Below are positions 1-6,370 of a stretch of 8,502 nucleotides of DNA, piece by piece (position 1 is the stretch's first letter; every line of letters begins with the position of its first letter). The notes below the pieces were generated by a model that made no database searches, was not told the DNA's origin, and saw nothing but the letters and a program-made list of their open reading frames with translations. The stretch lies in assembly GCA_003233295.1 (NCBI GenBank), contig QILJ01000168.1, forward strand, positions 1 to 8,502, read 5' to 3'. Both the position numbers and the translations under genes were made by a program. Source of the DNA: Ignavibacteria bacterium (GTDB lineage Bacteria; Bacteroidota; Ignavibacteria; Ignavibacteriales; Melioribacteraceae).

Positions 1-71
1 ATTTTACCCGAACTTAAAATAGGCGTTAACATCGGAATAATTACACCATGATACTTTTTTAATTTTTTCAA
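1..71 (-). CDS. Dihydrodipicolinate synthase / N-acetylneuraminate lyase-family protein, N-terminal fragment (runs off the left edge)
   Basis: Only the first 23 codons and part of the next are present. Translation from a TTG codon at 71-69 gives a start reading MKKLKKYHGV, followed by IIPMLTPILSSGK. The pattern G-V-x-x-P-x-x-T-P with a following G-K is the usual opening of the DapA/NanA class I aldolase family (TIM barrels that form a Schiff base on lysine and act on pyruvate-containing substrates). The catalytic Tyr and Lys lie beyond the window. The TTG start is chosen because an AGGTGAGG ribosome binding site lies 6 nt upstream, and a promoter-like site lies further up. The family includes DHDPS, sialic acid lyase and 2-keto-3-deoxy-sugar-acid aldolases. 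The nearby IclR regulator and TonB receptor favour a catabolic lyase, but this is inference. Identification rests on about 20 residues. Confidence 0.6.
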   Translation of the reverse strand, partial: MKKLKKYHGVIIPMLTPILSSGK

Positions 72-77
72 ATTCAG

Positions 78-85
78 CCTCACCT
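78..85 (-). promoter_or_regulatory. Ribosome binding site fixing the TTG start of the DapA-family gene
   Basis: The minus strand reads AGGTGAGG, a strong Shine-Dalgarno match, 6 nt before the TTG at 71-69. No ATG gives a comparable arrangement in this frame. The site decides the start and also argues that this frame is the coding one. Confidence 0.6.
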
Positions 86-114
86 AAGTGTGTTTGATAT
101 ATAGCTATGTAGTT

Positions 115-145
115 CAAATATAGATTCCATTATTTAATACTTCAA
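115..145 (-). promoter_or_regulatory. Bacteroidota-type promoter for the DapA-family gene
   Basis: The minus strand has TTG at 145-143, a 20-nt spacer, then TATATTTG at 122-115. This fits the Bacteroidota vegetative promoter pattern (TTTG/TTG near -33, TAnnTTTG near -7). It lies downstream of the receptor gene's terminator hairpin and would give a leader of roughly 40 nt before the TTG start. The spacing equals that of the promoter in front of the IclR gene. Confidence 0.55.
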
Positions 146-274
146 TTTAATATACAACTCTTTTTTCTTGAACTTGCATTACAATTAACTTTTAAATCGA
201 ATCATTAAATAATCTAGTCGATAAAGGTAACTAACAAAAATTAGTTATCTTGATATTTTCTTCAATTATACAAA

Positions 275-295
275 GGCAGTGCAAATTGCACTGCC
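275..295 (-). terminator. Hairpin terminator after the TonB receptor gene
   Basis: The arms GGCAGTGCAA and TTGCACTGCC pair perfectly around a single central base (a smaller loop-open form has 8-bp arms and a 5-nt loop). The hairpin is GC-rich in AT-rich surroundings and begins 16 bp beyond the stop codon of the receptor gene. On the minus strand it is followed by TTTGT, a short and imperfect U-tract. It could act for either strand, but only a minus-strand gene ends here. Confidence 0.65.
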
Positions 296-311
296 CTATT
301 AAAGAACATTT

Positions 312-3098
312 CTATAATGTGTATTTTAGACCTATTCGTGACCACCATGAATAATACTCAACTTGAGTAGGGCGAGATTCAACACCCATATATTCATATT
401 TTGGTTCATTTGTTAAATTAACAAATTCTAAAAATAACTTCAGATTATCGATAAATTCATAAGATGCGCTTAAATCCAATTGTTTATGATCTTTTATCCA
501 AAAATCTCCACCTTCTGATCCACCAACTTCTTTAATAAATCGACCTTGGTAATTAAAACTTATCCTTGCCGTGAAACGACTTATTTCATAAGCAAGTGAG
601 ATGTTTCCAACATCACCGGATTGTCCCGGGATAACTCCTTCACGTCCAAGAAGATCAGCATTTGACCATGTATGAGAGTAGTTTATATAAATACCGAAAC
701 CAGACAAAAATCCTGGAAGAAAAGTTAATTCTTGCTGCCAATTTAATTCTAGACCATATAAACTGGCATTTCCGCCATTAACAGTTGTCCTAAGGTCGTA
801 TCCAATATATTGACCACTTTGAACTTTTGTTCTAGTTTCAAAAATGATATCTTTAAGATCTTTGTAGAAAAGACCTGCTGAAAAAATACCAATACCATGG
901 AAATAATGATCAAACATTAAATCAAGATTGGTAGAAGTTGTAGGTACCAACTCCGGATTACCACTTTTGATTCTTTCTTTTCTATTATTTACATATAGAT
1001 GAGGTGCCATATCCCAATAATTAGGTCTGGACATAGATTGTGTTGCAGCAAACCTAAGTTTAGTTGATTGAGCCACACTGTATTTTAGGTGAAACATTGG
1101 AAATAACTTATTATAATTCTTAGTTTGGTCAACTTCTTCTAAAGATGAAAAATCACCGTCGGCATCAAAAATTAATTTATTTCCTATCAGTTCATTACTG
1201 GTATATTCATCTCTTAGACCTAGCAACAGAAAGAGTTTACCAAAATTTACATCTGTCATTGCATAAAATGCTGTTACGCTTTCATTAACTCTATAGCTGG
1301 CTCCTTTTGAATCTTCAATATCAGGGTTACCTATTAATTTACCATCTTTATCACGATTAGCATCGAAGAATACTTTGTAGTCATCCCAATTGGCTTGCTC
1401 TCCAAATGTATAATTATCATTAAAAAAATCATTCCTTTGGCGATCTGATAACCATTGAGACATAAACAAATTATTATCTCCTTTCCATTTGTACTTCGAT
1501 CTGTTATCATTACGATCTTTAGACAAAGAAGTATACTTACCACCAATTTTAAAGTTAGATGCATTTTGCCACAAACGATAGGGCATATTGAAGTTAATAC
1601 TAGCTGCCCTATTTATAGTAGAGGAATAAGTTTCACGGTAATCAGTACTTGCAAATTCATAATGGCTTGCTATATTTTCATATCCAGCGTCCTGATTAAG
1701 AATCTTCCATTTTGGAGTTACTGGGTCTGATAGGTCTAAGCTCAAATTAACTTTCTTATCTAAATCAAATTCTGAATCAGTTTGGTTTGGATGGGTTTCC
1801 TCTCCAAAACTGTATGATAACAGATAATCCAATTTATTATTACCTAGAAGATGTTTGCCACCAAATGTAAGTTGATTTTGCGTAAGGTTTTCGGTTCTAC
1901 CTTTTGTTAAACGAACTATACGCGCATCTTCAATTAATGTGCCATCTGGATTTAGGTAATCACCTTTACTTACACGAAAACGCATTCGTCCATTCTGGGA
2001 AACATCTTTGAATTTATTCATCATTCCATTTACATACAATCTGTTATTGTCGTTGAAACGGTATTCTAAACCAGCACCGATTCCATATCTCTCTTTGATT
2101 AATTGATAATCAAATAAGGTAAAATCGGTTAATGCATAAGGGATTTCATTGTCATTAACATCTTTCTCACTATCCCATTCATATTCAATATTATCAGCTC
2201 CCCGGTTCTTACGGTCATAATTAGCTGTAACCGAGAATCCAAAATTTTTATTTGCTCCAAACTGATCACTATAATTCAATTTCCCTTGCCAATTAGCTTT
2301 CTTATCTAGTTCGGCATAACCGGAACCTACGCTAAGATCAAGGTGTCTTGAGGGAAAGTCAAAAGCACTTCTGGTTATAATATTTACCCTTCCACCTATG
2401 AAATTTGCATCCATATCTGGAGTAAGAGTTTTAGCTACTTCAATGTAACTCATCTGATTTGTACCAACAATATCAAGTTGGGAATACCTCTCTTCATTTC
2501 TTGTTGAAGCAAGAGCGTCCCCGTTAACAGTAACTGTACTTAAACGTGGACTTGTACCACGAATCAATACGTATCTACCATCACCTTGCGAACGGTCGAC
2601 AGTAACACCAGGCAATCTTTGTAATACTTCAGCAGCATTTACATCCGGAAAATTTTCCATTTGTTCTCTGGAAACAACATTTAAAATGTTAGGAGCTTCT
2701 TTCTGCATTTCGAGAGCTTTAACCTGTCCCTGCCTAAGTCCACGAACAACAACGTCTTCTATTTTTACATAACTGACTTTCAGTGCTATATCGATAAGTG
2801 TATTTTTCCCTGCAGTTACGGTTATTTTTTCAGAATAATCTTGATAACCCATGTATTTTATCATTAGTGTATAAGTACCTGCGGGAATATTTACAATACG
2901 ATACTTTCCTTCACGATCTGATGCTGCTCCAATGGTAGTACCTTCCAATATTACATTAGCTCCCGGAAGGTAGTCACCGGTTTGTGCATCAGTTACTCGG
3001 CCGGAAATTATACCCGTACCTTGAGCAAATGTGAGAGTTGATAAGCATAATAAAGTCAATATTACGCTTGCGAAAAAAAATGTCTTTTTTTGTTTCAT
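312..3098 (-). CDS. TonB-dependent outer-membrane receptor with carboxypeptidase-regulatory-like N-terminal domain
   Basis: This 928-residue protein should sit in the outer membrane and import a ligand using TonB/ExbBD energy. Residues 1-25 form a signal peptide ending TLTFAQ. Residues about 30-110 are a carboxypeptidase-regulatory-like beta-sandwich (ISGRVTDAQTGDYLPGANV ... GTYTLMIKYMGY), typical of Bacteroidota-group receptors. Residues about 125-245 are the plug, with VLQRLPGVTVDRSQGDGRYV, LIRG and KTLTPDMDANFIGGRVNI. These resemble the TonB-Xanth-Caul receptor group, often tied to carbohydrate uptake in Proteobacteria. The rest is the beta-barrel, ending in the strand WSRIGLKYTL. An AAGAGG ribosome binding site (3108-3103) lies 4 nt before the ATG. 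No SusD-like lipoprotein follows, so this is not a classic SusC/SusD pair. It lies 80 bp after the T9SS-exported protein gene and is followed by a terminator hairpin. The ligand is unknown. The reading frame is intact. Confidence 0.93.
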   Translation of the reverse strand: MKQKKTFFFASVILTLLCLSTLTFAQGTGIISGRVTDAQTGDYLPGANVILEGTTIGAASDREGKYRIVNIPAGTYTLMIKYMGYQDYSEKITVTAGKNTLIDIALKVSYVKIEDVVVRGLRQGQVKALEMQKEAPNILNVVSREQMENFPDVNAAEVLQRLPGVTVDRSQGDGRYVLIRGTSPRLSTVTVNGDALASTRNEERYSQLDIVGTNQMSYIEVAKTLTPDMDANFIGGRVNIITRSAFDFPSRHLDLSVGSGYAELDKKANWQGKLNYSDQFGANKNFGFSVTANYDRKNRGADNIEYEWDSEKDVNDNEIPYALTDFTLFDYQLIKERYGIGAGLEYRFNDNNRLYVNGMMNKFKDVSQNGRMRFRVSKGDYLNPDGTLIEDARIVRLTKGRTENLTQNQLTFGGKHLLGNNKLDYLLSYSFGEETHPNQTDSEFDLDKKVNLSLDLSDPVTPKWKILNQDAGYENIASHYEFASTDYRETYSSTINRAASINFNMPYRLWQNASNFKIGGKYTSLSKDRNDNRSKYKWKGDNNLFMSQWLSDRQRNDFFNDNYTFGEQANWDDYKVFFDANRDKDGKLIGNPDIEDSKGASYRVNESVTAFYAMTDVNFGKLFLLLGLRDEYTSNELIGNKLIFDADGDFSSLEEVDQTKNYNKLFPMFHLKYSVAQSTKLRFAATQSMSRPNYWDMAPHLYVNNRKERIKSGNPELVPTTSTNLDLMFDHYFHGIGIFSAGLFYKDLKDIIFETRTKVQSGQYIGYDLRTTVNGGNASLYGLELNWQQELTFLPGFLSGFGIYINYSHTWSNADLLGREGVIPGQSGDVGNISLAYEISRFTARISFNYQGRFIKEVGGSEGGDFWIKDHKQLDLSASYEFIDNLKLFLEFVNLTNEPKYEYMGVESRPTQVEYYSWWSRIGLKYTL

Positions 3099-3145
3099 AA
3101 TACCTCTTATGATTGTGAATAGAAATTATTATTAATTAGATACTC

Positions 3146-3173
3146 ATTAAATTAGTTGATGAACTATTTTAAT
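3146..3173 (-). repeat. AT-rich inverted repeat between the T9SS-exported protein gene and the receptor gene
   Basis: Twelve-base arms (ATTAAATTAGTT and AACTATTTTAAT) surround a 4-nt loop and pair at 11 of 12 positions. It starts 5 bp beyond the stop codon of the upstream gene. It lacks GC and a U-tract, so it is a poor intrinsic terminator. It could be a weak attenuator, an mRNA-stability hairpin or chance in AT-rich DNA. Confidence 0.35.
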
Positions 3174-3178
3174 TACAC

Positions 3179-4957
3179 TTATTTAAGTAATATCATTTTT
3201 TTGGTCGAAACAAAATTCCTGGTTTTCAATCTATATATATAAACGCCAGTTGATAAATCACCAGCATTAAAACTTACATTATAACTGCCTACAGTTTGGT
3301 AGTGGTTTACTAAAGTTGTCACCTTCTGCCCAATAGCATCATAAATAACCAAACTTACAAAACTATCTTCCGGAATTTGATAAGAAATAACAGTTGATGG
3401 ATTAAACGGATTTGGATAGTTATTAAATAATTGGAAAGAAGTAGGGTTCTGCTTTTCAATATTCCGAACAGCTGTAATATCTCCATTTTCATTAACGTTT
3501 AAGAAATATACTTCGGAATTATTTCCATACTTACTTGTCAATCCAGCAATGATAATATGATGATCAGCGTTAAGAACTAAGTCATTAGCACTTCCATAAT
3601 ATCTTGATTGCCAAATCTCATTACCATCAAAATCAATTTTGTTTATAAATGCACTTGAAGAATCAAGTTCAGGCTGTAGTTCTGTAGTATATATAATACC
3701 ATCGTCCTCGGAAATAACATTGGATGCATAGTCCTGATATAAACCACCATTAACTTTACTCCATATCTCAACACCAGAAGAATTTGTTTTGACCAAGTAA
3801 ACATCTTTAGCTCCGGCTCCAAAACTTATAGTATAACCGACCATCACTAAACTTCCATCTTGAAGTTCAGTAATACCATTACCCTCTTCATCTTCACTAC
3901 CACCAAAAGTTTTATTCCATAATTCATCACCATTATTATCAATTTTTATTAACCAGAGATCGAATCCCCCAGCGCCAAAACTAGCAGTGGAAGCAAGAAT
4001 AGTATAGTTATCATCTTGAGTCAATATTATCTTATCTCCAGAATCTCCACTTGAACCGCCGTATCTTTTATTCCATAATTCACTTCCATCGCTGCTTACT
4101 TTTATCAGATAAACGTCAGCATTAAGACCATCTCCAAAGCTTAACGTGGTTCCTAGAAGTAGATAACCGCCATCAGAAGTTTCTATCATATTAGCTGACT
4201 TTTCATCCCTATTTCCGCCATATGTTTTTTCCCAAATTACATCACCATTTGAGCTAAACTTTACTAAATAAAAATCAAAATTTCCTGCACCTTTACTATC
4301 AGTCTGCCCAAAAACCACATAACTTCCATCAACGGTTTGTAATACTGAAGTTATTGTCTCAGTTTCATCACCACCATAAACTGTTTCCCACTGAATCTCT
4401 CCTAGGTCATTTGTCTTTATTAGATATAAATCAGTGAAATCTTCTTCGGGGACGATTGTCGAACCACCGAGTATATAACCACCATCCGATGTTTGCTGAA
4501 CAGAGTTCATTATATCGTCGTCTATGTCACCAAAGACTCGCTCAAATGTAGGTGGTGAATTTGTTAACCCTCTTCCGTATATCGAATTTTTATCAGGACT
4601 CGAACTTGCATTACTTTGTATGACCAGTTCAGCTTGTTTCAAATCATTACTATTAGGAGCAAATTCGATTTGAAGAATTATTGATTGAAGTTGACCAAGT
4701 GATACAGAACCTGGGTTGTTTAATATTTTATAACTATTATCAGAATTATTGTCGATTGAGAAACTACTTACTTGAAGTGTTGAAGTTGATAAGTTAAATA
4801 CCTTGAACTGTCGAACATTTTTACTACTAACAGGTATTTGTCCCATATACAATGAATCGGGAGAAACCAACATAGTTTGAGAATAGGTGCTGTTATAAAA
4901 TAAAAAAGATGTAAAAACAAAAAAGATCAAAACAAAAAAATAATTCTTGAATTTCAA
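3179..4957 (-). CDS. Secreted protein with choice-of-anchor-D-like domain, seven propeller-like repeats and T9SS sorting domain
   Basis: This 592-residue protein has a signal peptide (1-26, hydrophobic FFVLIFFVFTSFLF, then YSQ). Residues about 30-132 form an Ig-like domain of the ASPM-SPD-2-Hydin/choice-of-anchor-D type (SPDSLYMGQIPVSSKNVRQF ... IEFAPNSND ... IYGRG). Residues about 138-494 hold seven repeats of 45-53 residues, starting near 138, 191, 243, 296, 348, 400 and 450. The pattern is W-x-K-x-Y-G-G, then D-G-G-Y near the middle, S-F-G-x-G, then D-x-Y-L-x-K and G-x-x-x-W. Seven such units suggest a seven-bladed beta-propeller (inference). Residues about 512-592 are the type A T9SS sorting domain, opening NNYPNPFNPST and ending STKKMILLK, which directs export and surface attachment. 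No catalytic motif is evident; binding or adhesion is possible. The start is TTG, supported by AGAGGA 5 nt upstream. The gene lies 75 bp after the IclR gene. Confidence 0.85.
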   Translation of the reverse strand: MKFKNYFFVLIFFVFTSFLFYNSTYSQTMLVSPDSLYMGQIPVSSKNVRQFKVFNLSTSTLQVSSFSIDNNSDNSYKILNNPGSVSLGQLQSIILQIEFAPNSNDLKQAELVIQSNASSSPDKNSIYGRGLTNSPPTFERVFGDIDDDIMNSVQQTSDGGYILGGSTIVPEEDFTDLYLIKTNDLGEIQWETVYGGDETETITSVLQTVDGSYVVFGQTDSKGAGNFDFYLVKFSSNGDVIWEKTYGGNRDEKSANMIETSDGGYLLLGTTLSFGDGLNADVYLIKVSSDGSELWNKRYGGSSGDSGDKIILTQDDNYTILASTASFGAGGFDLWLIKIDNNGDELWNKTFGGSEDEEGNGITELQDGSLVMVGYTISFGAGAKDVYLVKTNSSGVEIWSKVNGGLYQDYASNVISEDDGIIYTTELQPELDSSSAFINKIDFDGNEIWQSRYYGSANDLVLNADHHIIIAGLTSKYGNNSEVYFLNVNENGDITAVRNIEKQNPTSFQLFNNYPNPFNPSTVISYQIPEDSFVSLVIYDAIGQKVTTLVNHYQTVGSYNVSFNAGDLSTGVYIYRLKTRNFVSTKKMILLK

Positions 4958-4962
4958 AATGA

Positions 4963-4968
4963 TCCTCT
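4963..4968 (-). promoter_or_regulatory. Ribosome binding site supporting a TTG start
   Basis: The minus strand reads AGAGGA followed 5 nt later by TTG at 4957-4955. The TTG begins MKFKNYFF and a full signal peptide. No in-frame ATG precedes the hydrophobic core at a better distance, so the non-ATG start is preferred. Confidence 0.5.
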
Positions 4969-5032
4969 ATTTATTATGATATAAAATTCATTTGCTAACC
5001 ATTAATTATTTCATGATTATTCAAACCATATA

Positions 5033-5836
5033 TTATGGATAGTAACCTAGACTCAATGAAATACTGTCAGCATGTTTTTTAATATCGAGACCGATTTTAT
5101 GAAAATCTTTTTCACGAATCCGAAGTGACGGTCCAGATATCCAAATTGAAGCAAAAGCAGTACCTTGTCTATTAAATATTGGTGCGCCGATACAGTGCAT
5201 ACCTTCTATCTCCTCTGCTTTATCAACAGAATATCCATTCTTACGAACCTCTTTAAGCGCCTTTAAATATTTATCCTTATTATTAATAGTTCTTTTATTA
5301 AAAACCTCAAATTCAATTTTATCTATTATTTTATCTCGTTCATTTTTATCAAGAAATGCTAATATAGCTTTGCCCGGTGCAGAAGTATGTAGATTGAATT
5401 TCCTGCCAGGCTCTAATACAAATCTAAATGGGTGTAAACCTTGGACTTCCTCGATGACCATTCCCATTTCACCTTTCAAGATACCGAGAGGAACAGTTTC
5501 TTTATACTTATCTCTTAAGCTACGCATTACTTTAAGTGACTTTTCAACTAATGTAGGTTCACTTAAAGCTTTAATACCGACAGTAAGTAACTTTAGTGAT
5601 AGAGTAAAGGTTTTAAAATCATCATCTTTTTTTAGAAAGTCATGGTTATGAAGTGTAGAAACAATCCGAAAAACACTATTGCGAGGAAAATTCAACTTAG
5701 TTGAAATTTCACTTATTGTAAGACCTTCAGAATGAAAAGAAAGAAGTTCAAGAATTGTTAGCGCTCTTTCAAGGTTAGGCACATGATATTCTGAATTTTT
5801 TTTGACAGTTTTATCCATATCTTTATTAATACTCAT
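5033..5836 (-). CDS. IclR-family transcriptional regulator
   Basis: The protein has 267 residues, usual for the family. Residues about 19-80 are the winged helix-turn-helix (LERALTILELLSFHSEGLTI, then EISTKLNFPRNSVFRIVSTL as recognition region). Residues about 85-262 are the GAF-like effector domain, with TSAPGKAILAFL, GYSVDKAEEIEGMHCIGAPI and ASIWISGPSLRI, the family's ligand-domain signatures. IclR proteins bind small organic acids or aromatic and sugar-acid metabolites and repress or activate adjacent catabolic genes. It heads a tandem series with the T9SS-exported protein and the TonB receptor, so those genes and perhaps the DapA-family gene are likely targets (inference). The first ATG (MSINKDMDK) is used; a second ATG six codons on is possible. 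Neither has a clear Shine-Dalgarno sequence, which is common in Bacteroidota. The frame is intact, unlike the genes upstream of it. Confidence 0.92.
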   Translation of the reverse strand: MSINKDMDKTVKKNSEYHVPNLERALTILELLSFHSEGLTISEISTKLNFPRNSVFRIVSTLHNHDFLKKDDDFKTFTLSLKLLTVGIKALSEPTLVEKSLKVMRSLRDKYKETVPLGILKGEMGMVIEEVQGLHPFRFVLEPGRKFNLHTSAPGKAILAFLDKNERDKIIDKIEFEVFNKRTINNKDKYLKALKEVRKNGYSVDKAEEIEGMHCIGAPIFNRQGTAFASIWISGPSLRIREKDFHKIGLDIKKHADSISLSLGYYP

Positions 5837-5868
5837 AGTGATAGTGTTTTATATATAGATGGTACATC

Positions 5869-5899
5869 CAAATGTAAAACATTAATATATCTTTGTCAA
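5869..5899 (-). promoter_or_regulatory. Promoter of the IclR gene (and perhaps of the whole downstream unit)
   Basis: The minus strand reads TTGACA at 5899-5894 and TACATTTG at 5876-5869, giving TTG-N20-TAnnTTTG, a full match to the Bacteroidota promoter pattern. It would start transcription about 25-30 nt before the ATG. A short inverted repeat, TACAT-N4-ATGTA (5863-5876), overlaps the -7 element and could be an autoregulatory operator. No comparable promoter is visible before the next two genes. Confidence 0.65.
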
Positions 5900-5961
5900 G
5901 TATTTTAAAATTACAATCACACTTTTTTTATTAATTCATATTTCATCAATTTGTGATCTTT

Positions 5962-6126
5962 ATTGCTGGCAAACTTGTTAAGATGATAACTCAAGTTCTT
6001 AATACTCACAACTTTTTATTGTCACCAATACTGTCTGATGTCCATTGTTAAGCCTTAAAACAGTTGCAATAGAAACACCGGCTTTTTTTGCTACACCACG
6101 TAAAACCGCCATTGATTTTTACCCAT
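5962..6126 (-). pseudogene. Relic of a LacI-family regulator (DNA-binding domain only, frameshifted)
   Basis: From 6112 the minus strand encodes MAVLRGVAKKAGVSIATVLR then LNNGHQTVLVTIK. This matches the LacI/GalR helix-turn-helix and hinge start (consensus like DVAKKAGVSIATVSRVLNN). The frame stops at 5999. In the +1 frame just downstream, after an A5 run, comes VVSIKNLSYHLNKFASN (to 5962), matching the family's next part (V......L.Y.pN..A). An ATG at 6126 (MGKN) joins the first frame if the A5 run at 6116-6120 is changed by one base. The relic is thus a LacI head piece broken at two A-runs, and the roughly 270-residue sugar-binding domain is missing. The SR pair usual after ATV reads LR here, which also suggests decay. 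Two LacI-type operators lie upstream. I see nothing recognisable between 5917 and 5961 beyond a short open tail. Confidence 0.7.
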
Positions 6127-6159
6127 ATTAATATCTTAAGTGATTAGATCGTTAATTTA

Positions 6160-6173
6160 TGAAAACGTTTTCA
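6160..6173. promoter_or_regulatory. LacI/GalR-type operator (perfect 14-bp palindrome)
   Basis: TGAAAACGTTTTCA is its own reverse complement and fits the CG-centred LacI/GalR-family consensus, including the cre form TGWAANCGNTNWCA, at every defined position. It lies 33 bp before the ATG at 6126 of the LacI relic and 66 bp centre-to-centre from a second CG-centred palindrome. Autoregulation by the lost LacI protein is the simplest reading (inference). Confidence 0.65.
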
Positions 6174-6223
6174 CTCTATAACATATTGTTTTTTAATGTG
6201 TTATATTGTTATATAATTATCTT

Positions 6224-6241
6224 TTTGGTAACGTTACTAAA
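6224..6241. promoter_or_regulatory. Second CG-centred operator overlapping a promoter start region
   Basis: TTTGGTAACGTTACTAAA is palindromic except for one base pair. Its core GTAACGTTAC (6228-6237) is perfect. It abuts and partly overlaps the -7-like element of the minus-strand promoter at 6237-6267, so a bound repressor would cover the transcription start. It differs in arm sequence from the 6160-6173 site but shares the AACGTT centre. Confidence 0.55.
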
Positions 6242-6267
6242 TTAAGACGAATTAAGATAAAAGTCAA
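6237..6267 (-). promoter_or_regulatory. Promoter-like site upstream of the LacI relic
   Basis: The minus strand has TTGAC from 6267, and the TTG is followed after 20 nt by TAATTTAG (6244-6237). This is one mismatch from TAnnTTTG, with the same TTG-N20 spacing as the other two promoters in the window. It would produce a leader of about 105 nt containing the 6160-6173 palindrome before the relic's ATG. It may still transcribe the relic and read on toward the IclR gene. Confidence 0.45.
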
Positions 6268-6370
6268 GAAAAAATTAATCTATTGAGATGCGGATAGCAA
6301 ATCATGTATCAAGACATTAAATATGCGAAATTTATTGCTATATTCCATTCTAACAAGTATATACAGAACA

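Noticed and set aside
3..137. Minus-strand open stretch of about 40 codons, with residues such as YLNYIAIYQTHLGEAEF, ending at a stop at the left edge
   Set aside because: It has no convincing start or ribosome binding site and matches no family I can name. It overlaps the DapA-family frame, which has a strong ribosome binding site and family motif. It remains a weak alternative.
312..4957. A SusC/SusD polysaccharide utilisation pair
   Set aside because: The neighbour of the receptor is a signal-peptide protein with repeats and a T9SS sorting domain, not a SusD-like lipoprotein: there is no lipobox cysteine and no SusD-type sequence.
5370..5651. Plus-strand open frame inside the IclR gene
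   Set aside because: It is antisense to a clearly conserved regulator and has no family features. The plus-strand frames at 1455-1730, 6323-6595, 6636-6908 and 6712-7053 are likewise shadows of minus-strand genes.
6241..6257. Direct repeat ATTAAGA at 10-bp spacing
   Set aside because: There are only two 7-bp copies in AT-rich DNA within the promoter spacer. It is too short to support a binding-site array or a CRISPR-like repeat.
5837..6370. Small RNA, tRNA or mobile-element remnant in the long non-coding stretch
   Set aside because: No tRNA-like cloverleaf, terminal inverted repeats, transposase fragment or target-site duplication is visible. The recognisable content is the LacI relic, its operators and the promoters.
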